A DNA stretch of 64,000 nt, taken from positions 62,001-126,000 of the forward strand of contig NZ_MDEB01000009.1 of assembly GCF_002939945.1 (NCBI RefSeq), given 5' to 3'. Both the position numbers and the translations under genes were made by a program. Below, piece after piece: positions 9,901 to 17,996 of the stretch. The notes below the pieces were generated by a model, which worked only from the letters and a program-made list of their open reading frames with translations, ran no database searches and was not told the origin of the DNA. Position 1 is the first letter of the stretch; the number at the start of each line of letters is the position of its first letter. This DNA is from Xanthomonas arboricola pv. populi (GTDB lineage: Bacteria; Pseudomonadota; Gammaproteobacteria; Xanthomonadales; Xanthomonadaceae).

Positions 9901-10489
9901 GTGGTGCGGCCTGCTGGTGTTCGCCGCGGTCGGCATGGCCGCGGCGCAAACCCTGCCGGCGCCGTTGGAGGAAGGACACGCGAGCGCGCCGTCCGGCCTT
10001 CCGACGCCCGCGACCTCCACTGCCGCGACCCCCAACGCCGCGCAGCAACGCGCGCGCTGGGACACATTGACGCCTGCGCAGCGGGCCGAGCTGCGCGCCC
10101 GCTATGCGGCCTGGAAAGGGCTCACCGCCACCGACCGGGTGGTATTGCGGCAGGCACGTGAGCGTCTGCATGGCTTGCCCGAAGACCAGCAGCGCGCGCT
10201 GCGCACGCAGTTCACCGCGATGGACCGCCTGCAGCGCGATGGCTGGCGCCTGGGCTCGCAGCTGGGCGCGTTCTATCAGCAGTTGCAGCCCTTGATCGGC
10301 TACGTGCCGCCAGCGCAGCGCGACACGCTGCTGGCGGCGCTGCGCAGCCTGGATGCCGGGCAACTGGAGCAATTGGCGATGCTGGCACAACGCACCCCGC
10401 CGCAGGAGCGCGATGCCTTGCGCGACGCCCTGCTTGCGCAGGCGCCGGCAACGCGCAGCGCCTGGCTGAAGCGCCAGCTGGCGCGGTAG
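9887..10489 (+). CDS. Secreted DUF3106-like protein
   Basis: This 200-residue protein begins with a signal peptide-like segment (hydrophobic core LLVFAAVGMAAAQ). The mature part has repeated helical units of the type WDTLTPAQRAELRARYAAWKGL and later FTAMDRLQRDGW, followed by three or four similar Arg/Leu/Gln-rich helices. This is the pattern of DUF3106 proteins, which are exported and of unknown function. The start lies inside the end of the upstream membrane protein gene. Confidence 0.75.
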   Translation: MTTIKWCGLLVFAAVGMAAAQTLPAPLEEGHASAPSGLPTPATSTAATPNAAQQRARWDTLTPAQRAELRARYAAWKGLTATDRVVLRQARERLHGLPEDQQRALRTQFTAMDRLQRDGWRLGSQLGAFYQQLQPLIGYVPPAQRDTLLAALRSLDAGQLEQLAMLAQRTPPQERDALRDALLAQAPATRSAWLKRQLAR

Positions 10490-10874
10490 CCGGCAGCGGC
10501 GGGATGGCGCCCTTGCAGTAACCCTGCACTGGCGTTGTCTCCATACGTCCTCGGGGGCCATCCTCGATGCCGCGCACCGGGGCCAGACACCGAACCGAGG
10601 GCGTGCGTGCCTGCCGCCTCGGCAATGCGTGTGCGAAGTGGCGATCGGCACGACCAGGACATCGACCCCGCTCAAGCCCAGGCATTCGGGCCCGATGACC
10701 AGCCACCACGGCCGCTCGCCGCCGCGCACCTCCCGCCCCGCGCGTTCCAGGCTTGCGGTGGTCTTCCCGGCGACCCAACGGCCCCTCTGGGAAGTCCGGG
10801 TAAGATAGCGGCCCCACGCGACCCGGTGCCAGCGCCTCCCGGCACGGCCGTAGTCCGCGCAGCGATCGGTTTTC
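10490..10874. other. Intergenic region with a possible toxin-gene remnant
   Basis: This 385-bp region is without an intact gene. The minus strand has a stretch resembling a MazF/PemK toxin (see the separate pseudogene entry). No terminator hairpin of note was found before the efflux gene. Confidence 0.5.
10629..10748 (-). pseudogene. Possible MazF/PemK-family toxin remnant
   Basis: In one minus-strand frame about 40 codons read AGREVRGGERPWWLVIGPE, then a short linker, then VDVLVVPIATS. This resembles the G-x-E-x-x-G...RP-x-L-V-x-S-P...V-x-P-I-T-S core of MazF/PemK endoribonucleases. The N-terminal strand, the start codon context and the C-terminal part are missing, and no antitoxin gene is adjacent. 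It is probably a relic, or possibly a chance match. Confidence 0.35.
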
Positions 10875-12251
10875 ATGTCTGTCTCTTCTGCACCCACCTC
10901 CGCGACGCCGCGCTTCGCCGCGGAAGTGCGCACCACCGGCCTGCTCGCATTGCCGCTGGTGCTCGGCCACGTCTCCACCGGCCTGATCGGGTTTGTCGAC
11001 AATGTCATCGCCGGCCACCACGGCACCGCCACGCTGGCGGCGGTCACCATCGGCACCTCGCTGCTGTGGCTGCCGATGCTGGTGCCGATCGGCACGCTGA
11101 TCTCGTTGACCGCCTCGGTTTCGCAACTGCGCGGTGCCGGCCGCGAGCACGAGATCGGCCCGCTGTTCCGCCAGGCCCTGTGGCTGTCGCTGGGACTGGG
11201 CGCGGTGATGTTCGCGTTCCTGAGCGCGGTGCCGCCGCTGCTGCCCACCTTCGGAATTGCGGCGGACATCGTGCCGGGCGCGACCGACTTCCTGCATGCG
11301 GTGCGCTGGGGTGGGCCGGCGCTGACGTTCTACTTCTGCATGCGCTATCTCAGCGAGGGCATGCACTGGACCCTGCCGACCATGCTGCTGGGTTTTGGCG
11401 GCCTGCTGGTGCTGGCGCCGCTGGGCTATGCGTTGACCTACGGCAAGTTGGGCGTTGCCGAGCACGGTGCGCAAGGCCTGGGCATGGCCTCGGCGATCAC
11501 CATGTGGGTGCAGGCCAGCGTATTTGCGCTGTATCTGTGGCGCTCGCGCCGCTTTGCGCATCTGCAGTTGTTCGCCCATTGCGAGGGGCCGCGCTGGCGG
11601 GCGATCGGCGATCTGTTGCGCACCGGTCTGCCGATCGGCATCACCGTGCTGATGGAGGGTGGCCTGTTCATCGTCACCGCCTTGCTGATCGGCCGGCTCG
11701 GCTCCACCGAAGCGGCCGCGCACCAGATTGCGATCAACGTCGCGCAACTGTGTTTCATGATTCCGATGGGCGTGGCCGAGGCGACCACCGTGCGGGTCGG
11801 GCATGCGGTCGGGCGCGGCGATCCGCTCGGCATGCGGCGTGCGGCCTGGGCCGGTTACGCCATCGTGCTGGGCACCCAGGCCTTGTCGGCCAGCGTGCTG
11901 TTGCTGGGCCACGATGCCATCGTGAGCGTCTATACCGACGATGCGGCGGTGGCGGCGCTGGCCTCGGTGCTGCTGCTGTTTGCCGCCACGTTCCAGTTTC
12001 CCGACGGCATCCAGGTGCTGTCCAGCGGCGCGCTGCGTGGGCTCAAGGACACCCGTGTGCCGATGTTCCTGGCGATGTTCTCGTACTGGGGTGTCGGCAT
12101 GCCGATCGGCGCCGGACTCGGCCTGGGGCTGGGCTGGGGACCGCAAGGCATGTGGATCGGCCTGATTCTGGGCCTGACCGTGGCGTCGGTCCTGATGGGC
12201 TTGCGCTTCCGGCAGACCAGCCGGCGGCTGACCGCCGGCGCGCCCCCCTGA
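10875..12251 (+). CDS. norM: MATE family multidrug efflux transporter (NorM-like)
   Basis: This 458-residue protein has about 12 hydrophobic segments arranged as two homologous six-helix halves. Each half begins with a MATE-type motif (LALPLVLGHVSTGLIGFVDN near residue 25; TGLPIGITVLMEGGLF near residue 255). MATE proteins export cationic drugs in exchange for Na+ or H+ across the inner membrane. The VDN-containing first helix fits the NorM subgroup. It stands alone between two unrelated genes, and its natural substrate is unknown. Confidence 0.92.
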   Translation: MSVSSAPTSATPRFAAEVRTTGLLALPLVLGHVSTGLIGFVDNVIAGHHGTATLAAVTIGTSLLWLPMLVPIGTLISLTASVSQLRGAGREHEIGPLFRQALWLSLGLGAVMFAFLSAVPPLLPTFGIAADIVPGATDFLHAVRWGGPALTFYFCMRYLSEGMHWTLPTMLLGFGGLLVLAPLGYALTYGKLGVAEHGAQGLGMASAITMWVQASVFALYLWRSRRFAHLQLFAHCEGPRWRAIGDLLRTGLPIGITVLMEGGLFIVTALLIGRLGSTEAAAHQIAINVAQLCFMIPMGVAEATTVRVGHAVGRGDPLGMRRAAWAGYAIVLGTQALSASVLLLGHDAIVSVYTDDAAVAALASVLLLFAATFQFPDGIQVLSSGALRGLKDTRVPMFLAMFSYWGVGMPIGAGLGLGLGWGPQGMWIGLILGLTVASVLMGLRFRQTSRRLTAGAPP

Positions 12252-12335
12252 CTTCCAGCGCATGCCGCGCGCGCCGCGCAGCCGGTATGCTGGACACCAT
12301 TGAATTGTATGCAGCGTCTTTCGACGGAGTTTTCC

Positions 12336-14237
12336 ATGAACCACCCCGTGCGTCGCAGTCCCATCGCCAGTTTCTTCGTCGGCCTGTGGGATGTGATGAA
12401 TTTCACCCGGCGGCTGATCTTCAACCTGGTGTTCTTCGGCTTTCTGTTCCTGATGCTGCTGCTGTTCGTGGTGGCGATCGCGCGGGGCGACGGCACCAAG
12501 CCGCTGGCCGAGCGCACCACCCTGGTGATCAACCCCGAAGGCACGCTGGTCGAGCAGTTCAGCGCCGATCCGGTGAGCCGCTCGCTGGCCAAGGCGGTCG
12601 GCGACAAGAGCGCCGAGGAAGTGCAGCTGCGTGACCTGGTGCGGGTGATCGAGGCGGCCGGCAAGGACCGCAAGATCGAGCGGGTGGTGTTGAACCTGGA
12701 CAAGTTTCAGCCCTCCGGTTTCGCCTCGCAGCGCGAAGTGGCCGCGGCATTGCAGAAGCTGCGCGCCTCCGGCAAGCAGATCGTCGCCTTCAGCGAGAGC
12801 ATGAGCCAGGGCCAGTACCTGCTGGCCGCGCAGGCCAACGAGGTGTATCTGGATCCGATGGGCAGCGTGCTGCTGGAAGGGCTTGGCCGCTATCGGCAGT
12901 ATTTCCGCGAGGGCCTGCAGGACAAGCTCGGCGTGGACGTGCATCTGTTCCGCGTGGGCGAGTACAAATCCGCCGCCGAGCCGTACATCCTCGATGCCGC
13001 GTCGGCCGATGCCAAGGAAGCGGACCTGTTCTGGATGAATGACGTGTGGCAGCGCTACCTGGCCGATGTCGGCAACGCGCGCAAGCTCAGCCCGGCGCAG
13101 CTGACCGCCGGTATCGACACGTTGCCCGAGGGCGTGGCCGCCGCCGGTGGCGATCTGGCCAAGTTCGCGCTGCAGCAGAAGCTGGTCGACGGGCTCAAGA
13201 CCCGCGAGGACGTCGATGCGTTGCTGACCAAGCGCGGCGTGGCCGACAGCGATGCCGACAGCGGCTTTCGCAACATCGGCTTCAACGACTATCTGAGCCA
13301 GCTGCAGGCGCAGCGCTCGCCGATGGACAGCCGCCCGCAGGTGGCCGTGGTGGTGGCCGCCGGCGAGATCAGCGGCGGCGAGCAGCCGGCCGGCCGCATC
13401 GGTGGCGAGTCCACCGCCGCGTTGCTGCGTCAGGCGCGCGACGACGACGAGGTCAAGGCGGTGGTGCTGCGCGTGGATTCGCCCGGCGGCGAAGTGTTCG
13501 CCTCCGAGCAGATCCGTCGCGAGGTGGTTGCGCTCAAGCAGTCCGGCAAGCCGGTGGTGGTGTCGATGGGCGATCTGGCCGCTTCGGGCGGCTACTGGAT
13601 CAGCATGAACGCCGATCGCATCTATGCCGACCCGTCGACCATCAGTGGCTCGATCGGCATCTTCGGCATGGTGCCGAACCTGACCCGCGCGCTGGACAAG
13701 ATCGGCGTGCACACCGATGGCGTGGGCACCACGCGGTTTGCCGGCGCCTTCGACATCACCCGTCCGCTGGACCCGGCCGCCGGCCAGGTGATCCAGGCGG
13801 TGATCAACAAGGGCTACGCCGACTTCACCGGCAAGGTGGCGCAGGCGCGCCACCAGTCGGTGGACGCCATCGACAAGGTCGCACGCGGCCGTGTGTGGAG
13901 CGGTGCGCAGGCCAGGCAGCATGGTCTGGTGGACGCGTTCGGCGGCATGTCCGAAGCGGTGGCCGATGCGGCCGACCGCGCCAAGCTGAGCCGCAGCAAG
14001 TTCCGCGTGCGCTACGTGGAAAAGCCGGCCACGCCGTTCTCGCAGTTCATGAGCGGATTTGCCGGCAGCCGCATGGGTGCCTGGATGCTGGGCGATTCGG
14101 GCATGGCACGTGCATTGCTGGCGCGCTCGCTGCCGGAAGTGGACACGCAGCTGCGCTTCGTCGAAGACGCCGTGCACGACAGCAAGGCGGGCGGCACCCC
14201 GGTCAAGTCGCTGGCGTACTGCTTCTGCGGCTTCTGA
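12336..14237 (+). CDS. sppA: Signal peptide peptidase SppA, 67K type
   Basis: This 633-residue protein resembles the long, duplicated SppA of enterobacteria (618 residues). A single N-terminal membrane anchor (about residues 28-50) is followed by two crotonase-like S49 domains. The general base Lys lies in RVGEYKSAAEPY in the first half, and the nucleophile Ser in GDLAASGGYWIS in the second. SppA degrades cleaved signal peptides in the membrane. GGAG 6 nt before the ATG at 12336 decides the start over an upstream ATG. A 12-bp hairpin follows the gene. Confidence 0.94.
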   Translation: MNHPVRRSPIASFFVGLWDVMNFTRRLIFNLVFFGFLFLMLLLFVVAIARGDGTKPLAERTTLVINPEGTLVEQFSADPVSRSLAKAVGDKSAEEVQLRDLVRVIEAAGKDRKIERVVLNLDKFQPSGFASQREVAAALQKLRASGKQIVAFSESMSQGQYLLAAQANEVYLDPMGSVLLEGLGRYRQYFREGLQDKLGVDVHLFRVGEYKSAAEPYILDAASADAKEADLFWMNDVWQRYLADVGNARKLSPAQLTAGIDTLPEGVAAAGGDLAKFALQQKLVDGLKTREDVDALLTKRGVADSDADSGFRNIGFNDYLSQLQAQRSPMDSRPQVAVVVAAGEISGGEQPAGRIGGESTAALLRQARDDDEVKAVVLRVDSPGGEVFASEQIRREVVALKQSGKPVVVSMGDLAASGGYWISMNADRIYADPSTISGSIGIFGMVPNLTRALDKIGVHTDGVGTTRFAGAFDITRPLDPAAGQVIQAVINKGYADFTGKVAQARHQSVDAIDKVARGRVWSGAQARQHGLVDAFGGMSEAVADAADRAKLSRSKFRVRYVEKPATPFSQFMSGFAGSRMGAWMLGDSGMARALLARSLPEVDTQLRFVEDAVHDSKAGGTPVKSLAYCFCGF

Positions 14238-14267
14238 CGCGGCAGGTTTGCAACGTGATGGATGATC

Positions 14268-14296
14268 GACAACGCCGGCCTTGTGCCGGCGTTGTC
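14268..14296. terminator. Hairpin terminator after sppA
   Basis: A perfect 12-bp stem, GACAACGCCGGC / GCCGGCGTTGTC, has a 5-nt loop. It lies about 30 nt downstream of sppA and faces a convergent small gene. No long T run follows, so it may work in both directions or with Rho. The remaining bases up to 14,516 show no feature. Confidence 0.6.
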
Positions 14297-14516
14297 GTGT
14301 CTGCGCTCAGGCGATGCAGCGATGCGGGCGCGCCAGCAGCGCAAAAATGGCAGAACGCACGGCGCCGCGATCACAGGCAATCAGCCATCGGTCGAGCGAA
14401 CGCACGCGTGTGTGCCGTGCGCGCAGATGCAGTGATCGCCTTGCGCTCAATCGCATGCGCGCACGCGCAGTTGCTGCCTGGACAGAAACGCGCGTGCTTC
14501 AGACAGCAGGCTTCGG

Positions 14517-14732
14517 TTACTGCGTGGCCGCATCGATCGCTTTGCGTTGATCGTCTGCGGCCTGATCGCTTGCCGCCTGTACCGCGTGCGCCTTGTTCAA
14601 CGGCTGCTGGATGTGGTCGCGCAAGGCGGTGGCCTGCGGCTCGGGCTTCTGCTCGGTGGGTGCAGGCTGCGGTCGCTGACACGCGCCCAGCAGCAGCATC
14701 AGGCTGGTCGCAAGAATCCAATGCCGTTTCAT
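14517..14732 (-). CDS. Small lipoprotein of unknown function
   Basis: This 71-residue protein has a lipoprotein signal peptide with lipobox LLGAC (Cys at about residue 18). The mature tail is Pro/Gln/Ala-rich and then helical, without recognised domains. It would be lipidated and membrane-anchored. It is convergent with sppA and divergent from the SDR gene. Confidence 0.75.
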   Translation of the reverse strand: MKRHWILATSLMLLLGACQRPQPAPTEQKPEPQATALRDHIQQPLNKAHAVQAASDQAADDQRKAIDAATQ

Positions 14733-14837
14733 CGTCGTGACCTCGCTCGGGGTGGCGGTATCCTAACGCTCGGCCGCAGGCATGCGTCAATCGCGCTGCG
14801 GGGGCCGTTTCCTGCGTCTTGAAAGAGGATTACCCAC

Positions 14838-15614
14838 GTGACAACCCACCGTTGGCGGCTGGATGGACAGACCGCGCTCATCACCGGCGCCAGCGCCGGC
14901 ATCGGCTTTGCCATCGCGCGCGAATTGCTGGCCTTTGGCGCGGATCTGCTGATGGTGGCGCGCGATGCCGATGCGCTGGCGCAGGCGCGCGACGAGTTGG
15001 CCGAGGAATTTCCCGAGCGCGAGCTGCATGGGCTGGCCGCCGATGTGGCCGACGATGAAGAGCGGCGCGCGATTCTGGATTGGGTGGAAGACCATGCCGA
15101 TGGCCTGCACCTGCTGATCAACAATGCCGGCGGCAACATCACCCGCGCGGCGATCGATTACACCGAAGACCAGTGGCGCGGCATCTTCGAAACCAATGTG
15201 TTCGCCGCCTTCGAGTTGTCGCGTTATGCGCACCCGCTGCTGACCCGCCACGCGGCTTCGGCGATCGTCAATGTCGGCAGCGTCTCCGGCATCACCCATG
15301 TGCGCAGCGGCGCGCCGTACGGCATGACCAAGGCCGCGTTGCAGCAGATGACGCGCAATCTGGCGGTGGAATGGGCTGAAGACGGCATCCGCGTCAACGC
15401 GGTGGCGCCGTGGTACATCCGCACCCGTCGCACCTCCGGGCCGTTGTCGGATCCGGATTACTACGAGCAGGTCATCGAGCGCACTCCGATGCGCCGCATC
15501 GGCGAACCGGAAGAAGTGGCCGCCGCCGTCGGCTTCCTCTGCCTGCCGGCAGCCAGCTACATCACCGGCGAATGCATCGCAGTGGATGGCGGCTTCCTGC
15601 GCTACGGGTTCTGA
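14838..15614 (+). CDS. Short-chain dehydrogenase/reductase (tropinone reductase-like)
   Basis: This 258-residue classical SDR has the cofactor motif TGASAGIG at about residues 16-23, the NNAG motif (LLINNAGG), a catalytic Ser in NVGSVSG, and the catalytic Tyr/Lys pair in YGMTK. The WYIRT stretch after the active site is typical of the tropinone-reductase-like subgroup. The substrate is unknown. The start is a GTG at 14838 preceded by GAGG; no ATG fits. Confidence 0.9.
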   Translation: MTTHRWRLDGQTALITGASAGIGFAIARELLAFGADLLMVARDADALAQARDELAEEFPERELHGLAADVADDEERRAILDWVEDHADGLHLLINNAGGNITRAAIDYTEDQWRGIFETNVFAAFELSRYAHPLLTRHAASAIVNVGSVSGITHVRSGAPYGMTKAALQQMTRNLAVEWAEDGIRVNAVAPWYIRTRRTSGPLSDPDYYEQVIERTPMRRIGEPEEVAAAVGFLCLPAASYITGECIAVDGGFLRYGF

Positions 15615-15618
15615 CACG

Positions 15619-15657
15619 CCATGCATGCATGGTCACGCGGACAGTGCCCATGCATGG
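15619..15657. other. Two ATGCAT palindromes in an otherwise featureless gap
   Basis: CCATGCATGCATGG (15619-15632) and CCATGCATGG (15648-15657) are perfect palindromes just after the SDR stop. They could be a protein-binding site or chance. The rest of the gap to 15,891 shows nothing clear. Confidence 0.4.
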
Positions 15658-15891
15658 CATCGGAAGATGCGCAGACATGCGCCGGCCCATCGGCGCGCCA
15701 CTCCTCTAGGTTTTTGCCAGCTGCGCCTGCACGCTAGGCTGGCGACAGCGAGGATGCCCGCGTGCGCCGCGGCGCAATGCACCGCGCCTGCCAACTGGTG
15801 ATGGTGACGGTTGCCGGTGGCTTGAAGAATCAGCCCGGTCAGCGCAGTGCCGGTACATCGACTGACCTGCGCCGGAGCGCCGTTCCCGGCA

Positions 15892-16569
15892 TCACGGCGT
15901 GGCGGACGGATTCGCGCAGCGGCTTTCGTCCAGGACCCGGCGCATCTGTGCGTAGCGCTGTTTGCGCTCGGCCGATTGCGCCTCGTCGGAGAAACGCCAG
16001 GTGGATTCGGCCTGCTCGGCACGCTGGCGCCAGGCCTCGCACAGGCGCTGGTCCGGCACCGGCGCGCAGCGATCGGTGACCACCTCGCAGGCGCTGCCGC
16101 CGCCGGTCGCCGGCCCGCCGGCCAGGTTGGTGGTCTGCATCGGCAGGCAGCGCGTGGCCGGCTCGCGGTCTTCGGTGAAATAGCGCCCGTTGTCGTGCGC
16201 GGTGCATTCGAACAAGGGCGGCGGTGGCAGCGTCGATGTCGATGTCGAGGTCGTGGCAGGTGGCGTCGACGCCACCGGTGTCGGAGTCGCAGCCGGGGCG
16301 GCAGCGGGGACATCGGGTTTAGGCATGGTCCGCGGCTGCGCAGAGGGTGCTGTACGCACCGGCGATGCTGCGCTCGCTCCGCCCTGCGTAAACGGCACTG
16401 CGGCCGGCACCGTCATCAGTTTCTTCTGCTGCTGCATGCCTTTCGGGCACGGCATGTTCTGCACCGTCAGCGCACCGGTGGGGTCGGTGCAGCGGTAGAT
16501 CGCCACTTCCTGCGCGCCAGCAACCGACCCCCACGCTGCCATCGTGGTCAGCAACATCCAGCGCCTCAT
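15892..16569 (-). CDS. Secreted DUF4124-type protein (second of a tandem pair)
   Basis: This 225-residue protein has a signal peptide (about residues 1-19, ending SVAGAQE). A DUF4124-like segment follows, YRCTDPTGALTVQNMPCPKG, which is a short Cys-containing motif of exported proteobacterial proteins. A Pro/Thr/Ser-rich linker leads to a Cys-rich C-terminal region with at least six Cys. It overlaps the upstream gene by 4 nt (ATGA) and shares its plan, so the two are probably paralogues. Function is unknown; periplasmic disulfide-bonded domains are likely. Confidence 0.78.
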   Translation of the reverse strand: MRRWMLLTTMAAWGSVAGAQEVAIYRCTDPTGALTVQNMPCPKGMQQQKKLMTVPAAVPFTQGGASAASPVRTAPSAQPRTMPKPDVPAAAPAATPTPVASTPPATTSTSTSTLPPPPLFECTAHDNGRYFTEDREPATRCLPMQTTNLAGGPATGGGSACEVVTDRCAPVPDQRLCEAWRQRAEQAESTWRFSDEAQSAERKQRYAQMRRVLDESRCANPSATP

Positions 16570-17333
16570 GCGCCGCCGCAATCGCGTTGCAGGCGCGCGT
16601 CGATGCCGCGCTGTTCGCGGCTGAGATCCTGGCGTTCGCTCTGCAAGGCGTTGTTGTAGCGGCGGATCAGTTCCCAGCGACGGTCGGCCAGGCGCGCGCA
16701 GACTTCCTGTTCGGGCAGGGCATGGCATTCGTCGCGGATCTGCACGTTGCCGTACGGCACGATCACCGTGCCGCCGTAGCCGCCGCCGTTGTAACCGCCC
16801 TGATAGCCGCCGCCTCCGAAGCTTGCGCTGCCGCGGAGGCTTCCCCCCCTTCCGGAGCCTGCCTGCAATGAGCCCGCCGGGCGCGGGCTGACCGAGATCG
16901 GCGGACGCTGGATGCCGCCGCCGCTGACCGGCGGGGCAATGCCGTTGCCCACATAGGCCGGGCCCCAGGTCGGCACCCAGCGCGGATTGCCTTCCGGGCT
17001 GTCGCTGGTATAGCGGTTGCCGTCTTCGGTGGTGCACTCGTACATCGGCTGCGGCGGCTGCACGGTGATGATGCGCACCTCGCGCGGTGGCTGCGTCGCG
17101 ACGGCGGCAGGGGCGGCAACGGCGCGTTGCGGCCGCGGCGGCGGATCCTGCGGGCGCTGCAGGTCCAGCACCTGCTGGCGGCCGCTGCTGCATGGCGCAT
17201 CCTGCAAGGCGACGGTGCCGGTGCTGCTGACGCAGCGGTAGATCCGCACATTCGGATCCGGTTTGCTGGCGGTACTGGCCGCCGACGCAGCCAGTGCGGT
17301 GGCCAGCAACAGAAGGGTCAGGACGGTACGCAT
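16566..17333 (-). CDS. Secreted DUF4124-type protein (first of a tandem pair)
   Basis: This 255-residue protein starts with a signal peptide (MRTVLTLLLLATALAASA). A DUF4124-like motif YRCVSSTGTVALQDAPC is followed by YECTTEDGNRYTSD, a Pro-rich linker, a long Gly-rich stretch (GGGGYQGGYNGGGYGG) and a helical C terminus with paired Cys. The Gly/Tyr-rich segment is low-complexity and probably flexible. It is co-transcribed with the downstream paralogue through an ATGA overlap. Confidence 0.78.
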   Translation of the reverse strand: MRTVLTLLLLATALAASAASTASKPDPNVRIYRCVSSTGTVALQDAPCSSGRQQVLDLQRPQDPPPRPQRAVAAPAAVATQPPREVRIITVQPPQPMYECTTEDGNRYTSDSPEGNPRWVPTWGPAYVGNGIAPPVSGGGIQRPPISVSPRPAGSLQAGSGRGGSLRGSASFGGGGYQGGYNGGGYGGTVIVPYGNVQIRDECHALPEQEVCARLADRRWELIRRYNNALQSERQDLSREQRGIDARLQRDCGGA

Positions 17334-17423
17334 GGCCGCAGTGTGCGCGTCTACCCGGCTGTGGGCAAAGGGGCTGGCGGTATCCAGGGCCAAGCGAGCC
17401 GACAGGCGGCGCGTGGCGACTGC

Positions 17424-17987
17424 TCAGTCGCGCAGGATCTGTCCGCTGCGGGCGTCGCGGATCTGGGTCGGTTGCGCCAATGCGCCCACCTCGCCATCCG
17501 TCACCCCGTCGATGCTGGCCAGCAGGGCCGGGTCCAGCGCCTGGCGGCTGCGCGCGGGCGGTTCGCCGGCCAGGTTGGCGCTGGTGGACACCAACGGGCC
17601 GCCCCAGGCCGCACAGAGCGCGGCGACCACCGGATGCGCGCTGATGCGCACCGCCAGCCCGTCGTGCGCGCCGGTGACCCAGCGCGGCGCCTGGGCGGTA
17701 ATCGGCAGGATCCAGGTATGCGGGCCCGGCCAGCTGGCCAATACCTCCTGCCTGCGGGTCGGCGCTAACGCGTCCAGATCCACCCATTCATGCAGTGCAT
17801 CCACGCTGGCGGCCACCACGATCACGCCCTTGTCGACCGGGCGGCGTTTGATCTCCAGCAGTCGCAGCACGGCGGCCTGCCGGCGCGGGTCGCAGCCCAG
17901 TCCCCACACCGCTTCGGTGGGATAGGCGATCACGCCGCCCCGGGTCAGGGTGGCGGCGGCGCTGTCCAGGCTGAGCGTGTGCTGCAT
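17424..17987 (-). CDS. tsaC: L-threonylcarbamoyladenylate synthase (TsaC/YrdC/Sua5 family)
   Basis: This 187-residue protein has the short TsaC form without the Sua5 C-terminal domain. It shows the YrdC signatures: IAYPTEAVWGLGCDP near the N terminus, the LEIKRRP motif with the conserved basic residues, and STSANLAGEPP. It makes threonylcarbamoyl-AMP from threonine, bicarbonate and ATP for the t6A37 modification of ANN-decoding tRNAs. It lies 9 nt after topA on the same strand and is probably in one operon with it. Confidence 0.93.
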   Translation of the reverse strand: MQHTLSLDSAAATLTRGGVIAYPTEAVWGLGCDPRRQAAVLRLLEIKRRPVDKGVIVVAASVDALHEWVDLDALAPTRRQEVLASWPGPHTWILPITAQAPRWVTGAHDGLAVRISAHPVVAALCAAWGGPLVSTSANLAGEPPARSRQALDPALLASIDGVTDGEVGALAQPTQIRDARSGQILRD

Positions 17988-17996
17988 GCGGCGCCC

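Noticed and set aside
10212..14177. 1,321-codon open frame on the minus strand
   Set aside because: It covers the MATE and SppA genes in antisense; it is His/Gln/Arg-rich and typical of a shadow of high-GC third positions.
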